From contig NC_089826.1 of assembly GCF_035046505.1 (NCBI RefSeq), positions 11,018,254 through 11,082,253 of the forward strand: 64,000 nucleotides of DNA. Reading direction: 5' to 3'. This stretch comes from Tiliqua scincoides. Lineage: Eukaryota; Chordata; Lepidosauria; Squamata; Scincidae. Under the pieces are notes generated by a model that was not told the origin of the DNA, searched no databases, and saw only the letters and a list, made by a program, of their open reading frames with translations. A program made the position numbers and the translations under genes. The stretch's first letter is position 1. Each line of letters starts with the position of its first letter. Below, one piece after another: positions 31,738 to 44,261 of the stretch.

Positions 31738-32270
31738 CAGCCCAATCCTATCCAGGGCTGACGCTGATGGATCTCACGAGTTGTCAGACCTAAGTCCCAG
31801 AGCAATGGCACAAGAGTTGCTCCAACATTCTGTGAATGATGGCTGCCAGAGCCGATGGCCAGAAGCTATGCAGAGGTGAAAGAGATCTGCTAAACCTCCT
31901 TTATCCCATTTGCCACTGTAAGTCAGCTGGACGAGGTGGATTATAGGAAGGTTGTGGGTAGTTTGGGGGCAAGGAAGGGGCCACGCTGGAGGTAGGTTGG
32001 ATGTGGGAGGGGAGGATCAGTGGGACTCACCAAGATCCTAACCCCTTTTCCAACACATCACCCGACTCTCCTTGTACTTACACCAGCTAAATAGCTGGCA
32101 TAGCTTTGAAAAGACCCACTGGGGGCCTGGGGGCCTAAGAGGAGGTAAGTAAAAAATATTTTTGCTTACCTTTCCAGGGCTAAGTGGTCTGCCTCCCCAT
32201 CCTAACATGCAATGCACACTCCATCAGTAGCTCTGCGTGCTACCGGCTGGTGAAGGGTATAGGATTGGGC
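31738..32270. mobile_element. Short inverted-repeat element with 'cccaatcctatcc' ends
   Basis: Starts 'cagcccaatcctatccaggg' and ends 'gaagggtataggattgggc'. Internal 'agatcctaaccccttttcc' at 32,033 suggests a second element end inside, so this could be two copies. No coding capacity. Confidence 0.5.
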
Positions 32271-33091
32271 ATTTAGAATCTATAGTGCCTCCCCATTGAA
32301 TTGCAGTGAAATGCAGGTAATGACAATTAAAGCAGTTTAAGTCTATAGTGCTGTTATACTTGATGCTATAATATTGTTGAAATTAAATGAGTGGACCTGA
32401 ACGGGAGACAACTGGTAGCCTTCTGTCAATGGCTCTGGGTTTTCCAAGGTGGAAATCTCCAGACCTTTCAGACCTGGGACACACAGCTGGCCCATCCATG
32501 TGGCCAAGTGATTGACAGCCTTCTACCCTGAGAGTGGTGCAAAAGTGCTTTTGCGACATTCTTCAGCCGGGGTGCTCTGGATTGTGTCCTGAGTGTCTCT
32601 GGTTGTCTCCAAGCAGCTTCCATTGTTAGTTTTGTTTATGTCTTCACCACAGCGCCTGCTTCCAATCCCTGACTAAGCCCATTCATCAGTTGGGTGTTAG
32701 TAACTCAAACGTCTGTAAGGTTGGGAACTTCTGTATTTTTATCCTCCTGGAGGATATGTTGGTAGATACCCGGCCATCCCTGCCAGGGTGGTTAGCATGT
32801 ACCTCCAAGACCACCACCATAATATTGTTCCCAAAGTGCAGAGTTTTACTTTTTCTTGTAGGAATGGAATTGAATTACAGAGGAAAAGATAACAAGGTGT
32901 ACTTGGAGGACACCAACAAAATTTCCTTTCTCTTCTCCTGGTGATCCTGCAAGATGTTGCTTGACTTATAGAAACTTGGTTTCCCTTGAAAAAGCTGAAA
33001 TGTTTCTCTCCTGAATGACCCTGAAGTAAGCTTCAAATTTTGGTGCCAATCCTACTAGAACAGCCCTATCCTTGCTTCTACTTCTTGGTCA
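32271..33091. other. No recognised gene or repeat
   Basis: About 0.8 kb with nothing assignable on either strand. Confidence 0.4.
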
Positions 33092-34249
33092 CTCTAGAGC
33101 AGGGCCTATGAGAGGAATTTTAGCAGGGGGTACAAAGTTTCTTCTGGGCCTCTTTCCAAAGGAGAAGGGGGGCAATGGGGGCAGGCAGTACGGGGAACAA
33201 AATAAGGTCCAGGTCTACCCAACCATGCGGCATTAGCAGCTCTATTAAGTAATATGGAAAACCAAACACACTAAGAACATAAGAACAGCCCCACTGAATC
33301 AGGCCATAGGCCCATCTAGTCCAGCTTTCTGTATCTCACAGTAGCCCCACCAGATGCCCCAGGGAGCACACCAGATAACAAGAGACCTCATCCTGGTGCC
33401 CTCCCTTGCATCTGGCATTCTGACATAGCCCATTTCTAAAATCAGGAGGTTGCATGTACGCATCATGGCTTGTAACCTGTAATGGATTTTTCCTCCAGAA
33501 ACTTGTCCAATCCCCTTTTAAAGGCATCCAGGGCAGATGCCATCACCACATCCTGTGGCAAGGAGTTCCACAGACCAACCACACGCTTAGTAAAGAAATA
33601 TTTTCTTTTGTCTGTTCTAACTCTCCCAACACTCAATTTGAGTGGATGTCCCCTGGTTCTGGTGTTATGTGAGAGTGTAAAGAGCATTTCCCTATCCATT
33701 CTGTCCATCCCCTGCATAATTTTGTATGTCTCAATCATGCCCCCCCCCTCAGGCATCTCTTTTCTAGGCTGAAGAGGCCCAAACGCCGTAGCCCCTCTAA
33801 AATTTTTGAAATATAGAAAATCCATTGCAGAAAATTAGCATAATCATATTTTGGCTCACACTAGAATGGATCAAAATGAACTTCTGCAGCAGCTGTAGCC
33901 CCACAGCTGGGTCTCTGAGCTTCTATACACTCTTCCATGGTTATGGGATCCACAAGCCAAAGAGCTACTGTAGCAGGCCAGTTTCCTCCCAGATTTGACA
34001 CTGTGTTAAGGAGCGTCATGGATGCATTCCTGGGCCTGGTGTGCATGGCTTGCAGCAGCAGTTAACACTGCATGCACATGGTTGTGCCCCAGCATTATGT
34101 GCTGGCAGCGAGTTCAGGTAAGGTAGGAAAACGTCGAGTCCCAGGAACTTTCTGGGCCCCCTCTTTTGGCTCCTGGGCGCCCTTTCTGACCCTGGGCCCG
34201 GGTTTAAATTACCCCCTATACCCCTCCTCTCCTAGGCCCTGCTCTAGAG
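33092..34249. mobile_element. hAT element with perfect 'ctctagag' duplication and nested CR1
   Basis: The element is 33,100-34,241. Ends: 'cagggcctatgagaggaatt' and 'ctcctctcctaggccctg', inverted. 'ctctagag' at 33,092-33,099 and 34,242-34,249 fits the known hAT target preference. About 615 bp belong to the hAT; the rest is a CR1 at 33,272-33,797. The interior shows no transposase motif. Confidence 0.93.
33272..33797 (-). mobile_element. CR1-like LINE 3' fragment nested in hAT
   Basis: Minus strand: FGPLQPRKEMPEGGGMIETY (frame-disturbed form of the usual GLFSLEKRRLRG), KIMQGMDRMDREMLFTLSHN, RTRGHPLKLSVGRVRTDKRK, NSLPQDVVMASALDAFKRGL, then 3' UTR with 'tagatgggcctatggcctga' and 'gttcttatgttctta'. 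5' truncated; younger than its hAT host. Confidence 0.92.
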
Positions 34250-35256
34250 CATGACTGAATGCTGGGAACTGGCCTTCAGGTGACATGAGATCAGTCTTCC
34301 AAGTTTTTGTCATCCACAAACAAGGTCAGACCCAGCTCTTTTATGTGGTTATGTAATCAGGAGTATTACACTTCAGACAATCAGTGCCCAGCGGTAAGCA
34401 CTGTCTGTCCTTTTGAAAAGTCAACTCTTTCATGAGCGCCCATAACTTTCTTTTCCTTCCTTAAAGAATAATTAGATGTTATTTTAGCTCAGGTCCACTA
34501 GTAGCTCGTCCCTTGTTTTCAGCAAGAAAAGGATTGTGATATCAAAAGATTGACTTAATTTTCATTGCTGCACATAAAACATCTGATCGTATTTGCTGAG
34601 AAAACTCAAATGTCTCGCTTTATTTGCCCAGGCAGAGAGAAAAGTACAGTGAATCCGTCTGGGAGTGAACATCAAAGCCGAGCAAGCAGGGTGACAGATA
34701 TTTGGAGAAGCGGTATGAGAGCTGGCTGGGATGGAGTCCTGGGGGTCTCTCAGCTTACCAAGATGAATCCCAATTGGAGCTGCGTCTTCTTTTTCCCCCC
34801 TGCTGTCTTTATTATCACTTCACGGTTAACATCTGTTGATGAGTAGGATTAACGGCCCTTTTTTCAATGACATTGAGCTCTTTTAACGAGCTCTTTTCAG
34901 TCAAAGGTGGTTGGCCTTGGAGAGGAAAAAAAACGAAGAGAAAAGTCATTAAGCAAACAATCCTTTGCCAGGATTTGATGCTAAACATGCTATCGCCCTG
35001 TGTAAGTGATTCACTGTAGATGAAATTTATTCCACAAGAATCTGACCTTGGTGTTGGTTAACAAGAATTCACTTCTTTTCTTGTCATTATTAAAGACTTT
35101 AGATGTCTGAAATGGCCTGTGCTCTCTTTTAAACATCCATTATGCAGGATTTTTCTTCAATGATCATTTTGTTCATAATAATGCTTGTTGGCGATGCCCC
35201 ACCAGACACATATATCCCCAATACCTCCAAGAGAGTGCATGACAAAAGATTCAGGT
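34250..35256. other. Repeat-free; candidate conserved noncoding stretches
   Basis: 34,540-34,760 and 34,840-35,150 lack repeats and have a conserved-element look ('cttttaacgagctcttttca', 'gaaatttattccacaagaat'). No coding frame of note. Inference from style only. Confidence 0.28.
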
Positions 35257-35891
35257 TACCGTATTTTTCGCTCCATAAGACGCACCTCACCGTAAGACGC
35301 ACCTAGTTTTTAGAGGAGGAAAACAGGAAAAAAAATATTCTGAACCAAATAGTGTAATAAAATATTTAATAAACTATAACAGAATAACATTTGAACCATG
35401 TAAAGTGAACAGCAGTCAACAGTGGCATTAAGAACCATTATCACTGTCATTAACAAATGGAGAGACTTAATTTCTCTAGTTTTCTGGAAATCCCAAGAAC
35501 TCATCATCGCTAGAGTCAGAATTTATGAAGCTCATTTGCTCACAATCACTGACATCACTTTCTTCGCTGTCTTCATATAAGATTCCATCTTCACTTCCAT
35601 CTAAGGCATTGCTAATGCCACATTTTTTGAATGACATTTTTTGAATGTGAGCATAAACTGGCATGAAGATCCCTCCCTTTTTAGGATGAATGGGATCATA
35701 AACTGGCATGAAGATCCCTCCCTTTATTAGGGTGAATGGGATCATAAACTGGCATGAAGATCCCCCCTTCATTAAGGTTCCCAACATGCACTCTTTTTTG
35801 CAGTATTCGCTCCATAAGACGCACACACTTTCCCCCCGCCCCCACTTTTTGGGGAGGAAAAAGTGCGTCTTATAGAGCGAAAAATACAGTA
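35257..35891 (-). mobile_element. pogo/Tc2-like mariner element with transposase remnant and minisatellite
   Basis: The element is 35,259-35,889 with TA on each side. Left terminus 'ccgtatttttcgctccataa' and right terminus 'tatagagcgaaaaatacag' are inverted repeats of about 27 bp. The minus strand codes a transposase C-terminal remnant: FKKCGISNALDGSEDGILYE followed by an acidic tail (EDSEESDVSDCEQ, DSSDDEFLGFPEN). Three ~45-bp units beginning 'ataaactggcatgaagatc' start at 35,653, 35,698 and 35,744. A hairpin fills 35,807-35,889. The DNA-binding and most of the DDE region are deleted. Confidence 0.87.
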
Positions 35892-36361
35892 AATCTCCTT
35901 GCCTGCCTTTAGCACTTCCTCAATGGCTCTGAAGAATGGCCCTTCCCCTGCCCATTTCACCCAATGGGCAGGGGAGATATTTGCCCCCAAGTGCTGGAAG
36001 TTCAGGGAGAGTCCAGCGGAATTACATCTGCATCCTTCCATTATTGACTGTCAGAGAAAATACTGATGAACAGTCATGAAGGAAAGCAGAATTTATCCCA
36101 AAGGGTCAGAAGTAAAGATTTCGCATCAGGAATGGAAGACTTGAGCCCTCAGAGTTGGCCTTGAAGGGGGCAAGGAATCATGGACACATGATAGCAATCT
36201 GACTACAGTTGGTGTTATGGCCCCATATCCTGATCCTTCTATATCAGCAGAAGGGTTCTGAGATAAAAGGATGGAGGAATCATCTCATGAAGCAGTCCCC
36301 AAGGCAGACCCCCCAGAGATTCCCACTGAGTGAGAGGGAGACACCCAAAAGAATCTATATC
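35892..36361. other. No recognised gene or repeat
   Basis: Non-repetitive interval between two DNA transposons. Confidence 0.4.
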
Positions 36362-36703
36362 CTCTATCCCAGGGTTTCTCAACCAGTGGTGCGCATACCA
36401 CTGGTGGTACTTGAGATGCTGTCTGGTTGTATGCACAGGTCCCACAGACCCCTGCCGCCTGGCAGCAAGACCAGCAGTGCAATGTGACAATAAGCAGTAG
36501 GAAGCTCAGCTTGGCAGGCAGAGTTTGAGTGTGCACTTTTTGCCCTGAGTCTCTTACAGGTGTTAGTCATGTTGCGTCTGGCCTCCCAAACCAGAAGTAA
36601 CTGGCAATGACATCATCACCAGTTACTTCAGTGGTACTCCCAATAGGTGGACCATGTGAAGTGATATGGTAGGGGACAAACGTTGAGAAGCGCTGCTCTA
36701 TCC
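36362..36703. mobile_element. hAT MITE with perfect 'ctctatcc' duplication
   Basis: The element is 36,370-36,695 (326 bp). Ends 'cagggtttctcaaccagtgg' and 'acgttgagaagcgctg' are inverted. The duplication lies at 36,362-36,369 and 36,696-36,703. Contains 'agaagtaactggcaatgaca'. No coding capacity. Confidence 0.93.
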
Positions 36704-36886
36704 TCTACCTCTATCCTCAATTCCCAGGGAGATTTCTCTGCCTGCGTCCTCAGACACTGTCCTCATTTTTCACTCCGAAATGTGAAATTTCACGGTTGCA
36801 TATTAAGAGGCTGAATGAGTATCAGGTGTTCACCAACTATTTTTCCAATTCCATATGTACTTATTAAGATAAAATAATCTGTCTTG

Positions 36887-37190
36887 GTACCCATCAGTGG
36901 CGGACCTTCCCAGCCCTGTCCCCTGGGGCAAAGGTCCTCAGTGGCACCCCCTGCAGGCTGTTGCCACCCCCTGCACAGAAATCTGCCCTGCCCCATTCAA
37001 CTGAGGCTCACGGAGTCTTGTGCGACCTGAGCCTGCGTCAGCGAAGCTTCCCTGACACTATAAACTGTGCTTCCGGAAAGCCAGAAGCACAGTTTCCAAC
37101 TCTGTCGGGAGCTCCCGCGGGGTCCTAGAAGCTTGCGCCTGGGGCATTTGCCCCATCAATCATAATGGGAGGTTCGCCACTGGTACCCAT
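36887..37190. mobile_element. hAT MITE with perfect 'gtacccat' duplication
   Basis: The element is 36,895-37,182 (288 bp), from 'cagtggcggaccttccc' to 'gggaggttcgccactg', ~16-bp inverted ends. The duplication is at 36,887-36,894 and 37,183-37,190. The GC-rich interior contains an inverted pair 'actgtgcttccgg'/'ccagaagcacagtt'. Confidence 0.93.
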
Positions 37191-38090
37191 AACACCTACG
37201 TGAGCACAATAATTCTTTAGGTCCTGTGCATTTTGCCCCACACAATGTCTAGACTCTCCATAATCTGCCCTGTTCAAAGGTGGCAACCCTACACTTGCTG
37301 AGTCAGCACCCTGATAAATTTTGTAGGGACAGAGTTTTGTTTACAATCATTACATGGTGCTAAATTCTACAGAGACACACACTGGCTCATGCTGCCGTAA
37401 CAGGGAGGTTGGTGCCTTCACCTCCCTGGCAATTTGCATGGAGGAGGTGAAGCATTAACTCATAATGCTTTGTGATTGTAACTGTTCAACTGACACCTTT
37501 GGCAGCCTGCTGGAACTCTCCCTTATTGATGGGCATCAAATTTTATTACTGCAGTTTATGAGACTGCCCCGGTATACTGAGTGTTTGTAATCAGTTCTTA
37601 ATGATCGGAAATTCTCTCTTTGTGGCTGTCAACAGCCGATTCCGTATCATCTCCTGCTTGGACTTTCCAAGTCTCATTTAATTTGTACAAGAGATGGCTA
37701 GTTATTACACACGAATTTGAACGTAACCAAATGAGGTTTGAAAGAAGAAAACTATTAAGATTGCATTGAGAGGAACACTCTGAGTTCTGGCCCTCTGCAT
37801 GTATTCTTTAGGCTGCAAAACATGTGCACATAATATACTTTGATAAGATCATCTGAGAGTATTTTTGGACTCATGACTCATCCAGGATGCAAGAAGGAGC
37901 ACTGTCATTGCTTACATGGAACTCAAACAACCTTACACATCTTCATCTCTTTGGCAAATCAGGGAAGTAGGTTATTAGGGTCAGTTCACATGTTAAACAG
38001 AGGCAAACCCAGATTTACCTTCTGCTGTGCATGCAACAAGGCACCAACTATAATAATATCTTGTTAATAAATGTACATGCATGATACCGT
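37191..38090. other. No gene; candidate conserved stretch 37,500-37,740
   Basis: 37,500-37,740 is repeat-free with conserved-element style ('ttgtaatcagttcttaatga', 'ggctagttattacacacgaa'). Inference only. Confidence 0.27.
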
Positions 38091-38204
38091 TTTTTTTTTG
38101 TTTTTTTTTTTGCAAACACACCTTTATTGCATTCACAATGTGCATATTTAAGTTAAAATCCTCTTCTTAAGTATCCCCCTAAAATTATAACATGGAATTG
38201 ATCC

Positions 38205-38480
38205 CACCGTACAAATCAAGATCTATGACAGTAACCTGCCAAAGCCTATCCACTGAAAATGCATCACAGGCAAATCACAAACAGAATGAGGTACAGCCCT
38301 TCTTGGATTGTACCATTTTAGACCACAGGTGGAAGTTAAAGTCTCTGAATGTTCAGTCAACGCAAAAAACCAATGGCTCAATCTCCATCCTGAGATCCTG
38401 AAGAGCTATGGCCAATTAGAATAGGCAATACTGGGCTAGATTGATTAATAGTCTGATTTGGGATAAGGTAGGTTTGTTTG
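38205..38480 (+). repeat. Old SINE/LINE 3' fragment
   Basis: The end 'aatactgggctagattgatt', 'tagtctgatttgggataagg' matches the common squamate SINE end ('gacaatactgggctagatgg ... taaggcag'). The head is not recognisable. T-runs lie just upstream at 38,090-38,112. Confidence 0.45.
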
Positions 38481-41078
38481 TTCCTTGCACATAGGGTCAA
38501 ACTAGATGCCATATTTAAACATATTTAAATATAGAGCTGGACTAGTATTGTACAAATAGTCATACCCAGCTGTGCAAGCAAAAGTGATGTAAACATGAGT
38601 GGAGCTAAAATCTTCACGCTCCCTTGGAATATCTTGCAAAGCATTTTTATCTTGGCTGAGAGTCACTTTCAGCAGTGAAGTCTGCCTGGAGAACAAGTGC
38701 CTGGAGAAAGGGGCTAAATAATGCCTTCACAGGGCCGGATCGGGGGTGGGGGGATGACTGTCATGCCAGCAGGGAAGGGCGCCTGCCAGAATGTGGGTGA
38801 AGTCGGGTATCAGGAACGCCCACTGGGTGGGAGAGTGAAGGTCAGATCGCACCCAGCCAATGCTCTGGCTGGCCTGTAGTCTCACAACCAGAAGCCCAGG
38901 TCTACCTGCCTGGAAGAAGCAGCTCCAAAGGGCAGTTGGAATGGGAGCCCAGGTCTACCCGGCAGGTAGATCTGGGTTTCAAGTCCAGGCAGGAGCCCAG
39001 ATCAACCTGGAGCCCAGGTCTACCTGCCCGGTTGATGTGGGCTCAGGAATTAAGGTAGTACTCATGCCCACCACCCACAAACACTGGATTCCCCCCCCCC
39101 AAACCAAGAAGGATGCCATACCGGGCTGCTACCTAGGCACACTCTTGGTCTTAAAATTGGACCCCCATCTACATTTTCTAAGTGATTGGGGCAATTATGT
39201 GATCAATAGCGATGGGTAAGCCTTCTCCCTACATATGTCAGATTGGCTCAGCAATAAACTGAGCCAATTTAAACCTTGTAAATATTTTGACTGGTTTTTT
39301 TTCCAGAGCCCATCTGAATTCACCCCCAAGTCCCAAACTCCTCCTGTGTTCATGGAAAGACCTAACTATTGGGTCAGGGCAGCCATGTTAACAATACTGA
39401 GAAGAGAAACTTCCTCTCTTTAACCACAGATTGGACAGAGTGAGGCTGCTGCAAATCAAACACAAAGAAGAAAAAATAGAAGGCCAAACAGATGTATTTC
39501 TTTAATGGTATTTCTGGCATGTTTCAAATACTCTTTTTTCAAGATATTTTTTTCAAATCCAAAACAGTTCACTATATAGACTTAAAACCAAGTGCTGATG
39601 GTTTAAATCCACGTAACGAACTGTTATGGACAACTTGAAACAGATTCTTCATAACCTGCCAGGGATACCATTAAAGGATTAGTAGAGATTCAGGAAATTC
39701 AGTTCAGGCAGAAATTTCAGTTTAGGTAGTTTCCTCCTCCTCTTCCTTCCCTCCCAAAAGGGCCTGGCTGTGTTGGGAGCTGTAGTTTTTCCGAGGGCTA
39801 CTGCAATGACAATAGCCCTTGAAGAGTTACAATGCCATTGACCACCACATTTTTTGTTCTTACGTGCTAGTGGCATGTTGGAGATGAAAGTGGTTGGAGA
39901 AGATGTCCCTCCTTCCATCAATTCTTGTCATTGAGCTGGTCTGGTAGTTTAAAGAGGATTTGTAAGGATTGGGAGGTGGGGAAGGAAGTCTGGTTAAGTG
40001 TGAAGGAGTTGGTTCATGAATTCTTCTTCAGTTTGGTTTTTAATCTGAACTGGAGAACAGTCAAGGATTTTGACAGCTCACCTCTTCTTTGAGGTGACCA
40101 TGTATAAGCCGCTGAAGTTCATTTCCAGCACACGCTTGAAGATGTTTGGTATCTCTAGCATTGACAAGTGGCTTACTTGCCATTTGGCCAACAGAAAGCA
40201 AGCCTATCGGGGAAAGGAGGACAGTGTATTTGAATCAAAGTTTGATCATGTTACTTCCATGTGATCTCTCTTGCCTTTCTCTGGCTAGACTTAAAACATC
40301 ACAAAGAGATTGTTTATGTGTGCCTTTAAGAGTCCTCCCTTATTTTACAAAATACAATGTCATTATAACATAATCAAATCTTGCAAGAAAGTCCACGTTA
40401 ATAATAATACACAAGTGTAGTCATAGGATACGATTTTTCATGGTCCTTTTAACAACATTGAAAAGCACAAGAGTCACAATGGCCATTTGGAATAAAGACT
40501 CTCATCATAACCTCCTTTTTTTATTTCCACACAAGGGAAGGAGATCAGAGGGATTGTTTAACACTGCTACCAGCATGCCAGGAAAACAGAAAATGAAACT
40601 AAATCAACAGGGGAAATGATACTGGCCAAGTGGAGTCTTTGAGAGTCACAATGTCTGATCACACACGCACCAAAAATGAGACAACCATGCCAAGATGTAA
40701 TGGTGCATTAAAGTGTCAAGAATGTCAAAGAAGAAAAAATTATGAGTTATACTGAAGGCAAAAAAGACTCATTTAAGCGCTCACTGCATGGAGACAGGAT
40801 AATTAAAAGAACAAAAAGGACAAGAATACAAAAAGAACAGAATTCCTGTCCCTAGCAGCTATCTCGGTAGCCTTAATTCTAGACTGCCACAAGCGGAAGG
40901 TATGGTTGAAAGGAACCCACCCTCTTCCAACTGCAGAATTAAGAATACCAAGGGCAGGTTCACACATGCATGATCCTCTCTTGACTTGACCAAGAGATGC
41001 TTTGTATGTGTGTACAAGTCATTACAAATTAACTACTCCAGGCTGCCCCTCTAGCACCTGGGGCAGTGACTCTCCATG

Positions 41079-41079
<1 letters not shown>
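38481..41079. other. No gene; local repeated motif at 38,893-39,045
   Basis: The phrase 'gcccaggtctacctgcc' or variants occurs about four times, direct and inverted, between 38,893 and 39,045. This may be a decayed tandem or palindromic element. The remainder is non-repetitive. Confidence 0.35.

Positions 41080-41130
<51 letters not shown>
41080..41130. repeat. (CA)n microsatellite
   Basis: About 25 CA units without interruption. Confidence 0.97.
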
Positions 41131-41131
<1 letters not shown>

Positions 41132-42409
41132 GGAAGTGCCGGACCCAGAAGTAATTGCAGTGACATGATGACTTTTGCACTTACGGGCACTTGGAGTAGC
41201 TGTTCTCTGCCTCCAGATTAGCCGTCAGGGATGTGAATTGGCACCCTCTCAAGGTATGGTACCCGGGATAATGAACCCCTTGCTCCCCCTTAGTTATGCC
41301 ACTGGAAGTGTCACACCTTTGGCTGAGAGACACGAGTTTGATAATCAAGTGATGACAGCCGGAGTGATGTACCATGGATGTGTGACCCAGCCCTTGCAAG
41401 CAAATATTCTAAGATGGGCTTCAAGATGTGCGCATACTTAAGGTAAGGCAGTACTAACATAAAGTTGGTACTATCTCAGCCTTTACATGAAGAGTTAATC
41501 TGTGAATGTGGACAAACTTGAAAACTAAGCACAGCCCTAATGTGGAGTAAAAGAATGCTCCTAAGACCTGAGGCCCTCTCTGCCCATGGAGCAGACTACA
41601 AGAGCATCCCTCACATTGCATGTGTACCTGCCTGTGATCAGATAGCTAGAAAACCTCCCTGCACATTTCATCCAGAACATGAAACATGATTTCTAACTTC
41701 TTGCAAATAACTAAAATGAGATTTTCCATTTGGTAATTCATTTGCCCAGTGGGTGAAAAGTGTTATCTTCCTTGACTGCCAGAGTGAATGACTGCCTTGC
41801 TAAACTGCCTTGTAAGGTCAATTGCAAAACTACGCAAAGACGAGGAAATTCCTCGAAAGCAAGAGGGCACCCATCTCAGTGTTCTGTTTGTGTTGCTTCA
41901 CATTTCCCTGGTGGCAGCGGCCTGGAAAGGGCTCCACCACATCACTCATCATTGGTTCCATTCCAGTTCGTCTGTCACCACAATGGATTGCCAGTTCTTG
42001 ACACACACATTGCAGAATTGCATGGTACTAGAGTAGGGATACCTCTGGGAGCGTACCTGCCATTCATTGCCTTTGCCAAACAGCCATGCATATTGGAAAT
42101 CGGCTTTTCCCCATTTACATCTGCACTAAGAAAATGTGTCTGGGAAAAGTCCTCCATGAGGGTGGTGGAAGGGAAGCAAACTCCCAAGGGAAAGGGACTT
42201 TTTCACTTCAGGCACATGTGTCTCAGCAGAGGTCCTGCCAAGGTGCTTGTCAGCACTGAGCAATAGGCAGCTGACCATATAGAGTGAGTGCTAAAGGTGC
42301 ACACTGCAGCGGAACTGAACCAGAGTCAGGCTGGACCATTGGGCAGATCCTGCAACAGGTACAAAACAGAATTAAACAGGGCATATAAGTAGAGCACAGG
42401 AGGTTCATA
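41131..42409. other. No gene supported
   Basis: The longest frame (41,760-42,266, plus, 168 codons) has no domain, no family resemblance and no flanking splice or promoter signal that would support it. No repeat recognised. Confidence 0.4.
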
Positions 42410-42540
42410 CATGCCTGATCTCATCTGATCTCGGAAGCTAAGCAGGGTCAGGCCTGGTTAGTACTTGGATGTGAGACCACATGGGAATACTGGGTGCTGT
42501 AGGCTTATACCATAGTCTTTCGAGACTGAAGGTTGCCAGC
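42410..42540 (+). mobile_element. 5S rRNA-headed SINE followed directly by (GA)n
   Basis: Head-truncated at 'acatgcctgatctcatctga', then the 5S core and the shared tail with intact TTCG hairpin, ending 'gttgccagcc'. An uninterrupted (GA)n run starts 5-6 bases later. No target duplication found, possibly because the microsatellite expanded over it. Confidence 0.9.
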
Positions 42541-42541
42541 C

Positions 42542-42545
<4 letters not shown>

Positions 42546-42589
<44 letters not shown>
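42546..42589. repeat. (GA)n microsatellite at a SINE 3' end
   Basis: About 22 GA units immediately after the 5S SINE. Confidence 0.96.
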
Positions 42590-42593
<4 letters not shown>

Positions 42594-43872
42594 CAATCTG
42601 GCAAGAACACCTGGAAGAAGCTGGGGCAAGAATACAGCAAGAGAAAGTGGTGAAGAAGCTGGGATCTTGGGAGGGAGGCCAGTGGGAAGAGTGAAAAAGA
42701 GGGAGACCAGAGTGCACCACCATGAATACACAAAAATCAGTTTGTTACCTATACAAAGTTCCAGGCTTGACCTGGAGGTAGTTATAGGCAAGCCAGGTAA
42801 TAGAGCCAGGTAACAGAGTCAAGACCAACTTCCTGGGGAATGGAGGCATGCTGGGGTTTGAGAAGCCAGTGTGTCCTTCCTTCAGTGTGTGGCCACTAGT
42901 GATTCACCACGGAAGATGCTGCTGCACAGGCCAAGAGGCCTAGTTGCAATTCTGAGCTCTGGAGACATTAGGATCAGAGTTGTTTTGAGGAGTCTGCTGC
43001 CATGAGAGTCCACAGAATAGGGTTTGCTCACAGCTTCATAAAGTGTCTGAGCGAGTCTTGCACGCCAATGTGCACCTTTAGGTTTTCCAAAGAACTGCAG
43101 GCCTGTGAAAGAGGAGTAGAAATTCTCACCGCTCTCAGCAAACAAGAATCGCAAGATCCTTATTCGGGGAGGGGGTGGGTGGGAGACACACTGTGGAGTT
43201 GAGCATATAAAACTGATTTAACTATGGAGTGCATGTATAGCTACTGCTCCAGAGATTGCCACCTCAGCTTTTACGTTATCATGATCACAACTGTGAGAGG
43301 AGTGCCAGGTTCATTTAAAGAGGCTGCTAGAGGTACAGGTAGCGCCAAGTGCCATTTTCACTTCATCAGGCCTTCGTGTTAACTACTTCCCATTAACTCG
43401 AATGTTCCCACTTTCAGGATCAGCAGGCCCTTTTTAAGGGGAGCATCTGTCAGGGTTTCTATCAAGTTAATGTTCCATATAACACATTTCTCCTGAAGGC
43501 TGCAAGAGAAGTGAGTAGCATTCATGTCACTGTCTTTCTCCCTTTCTTCCAGAGGATTTGGAGAAGGAGCTGTGTATTTATGTTTTGTCTTTCTGTTCAG
43601 AGCACCTCATCATTATATAACTGCAAGACAAAATGTAAGGAGGCTTGATGAGCTGGATGTAGAACTGAAAGCCAAAAATGCTCACTTCTAGAGTTTTGCT
43701 ACCTTAGACACCATACAGAAGGTAATATTGCCAGGGGAAGGCTTCAGACATTTGAAATCCCACCTTGAAAAGTGACTGCCCCATGTAGCAAGGAAGTTGG
43801 GCTTTGAAGGCTTTGAGTGAGTCAAGAAAAGGCTCAAGATCCAAGGCTGTAATCAGGCAGAGAGAGCAAATA
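42590..43872. other. No recognised gene or repeat
   Basis: About 1.3 kb without a family-like frame or element. Confidence 0.4.
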
Positions 43873-44249
43873 GCTTTGGGAAGTGGTTCTCAAACTTTTT
43901 GAGGATCCACTTTTTGGAATGACAATCTATCAGTACCTACCCGAAGTGATGTCATGACCGAAAGTGACATCATCAAGCAGGAAACATTTTTTAACAATCC
44001 TAGTCTCCTATCCACACCCAGGAGTAAGCCCCATTTACCATCTTAACTATGATAGTACAGTATATACACTGTATATACATTGTAGCCTGTTAACAGTACA
44101 GATCTCCCCAAATGTAGTCACATACGATGTTGGCATCAAGTCTAATATACTCAAAATAAAATATTGAAATGAATGGGGACACACCTGAAATTGACTTGTG
44201 ACCTTCCTAGTGAGTCCCAACCCATAGTCTGAAAAACAGTGGCTTAGGG
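43873..44249. mobile_element. hAT MITE ('cagtggttctcaaac' family)
   Basis: The element is 43,881-44,241 (361 bp), from 'aagtggttctcaaacttttt' to 'agtctgaaaaacagtg'. Duplications gctttggg and gcttaggg (43,873-43,880; 44,242-44,249) match at 7 of 8. The interior includes 'cctatccacacccaggagta', a piece of the ~85-bp motif repeat, and 'gaaagtgacatcatcaagca' shared with other copies. Confidence 0.85.
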
Positions 44250-44261
44250 AGTGTCCTAATA

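Noticed and set aside
33482-33772. Plus-strand 96-codon frame as a gene
   Set aside because: It is the antisense of the CR1 coding remnant; the same spurious frame recurs at other CR1 copies.
41760-42266. 168-codon open frame as a host gene
   Set aside because: No domain, no repeat-free coding signature, no recognisable family and no supporting splice context. Long chance frames are expected in 64 kb.
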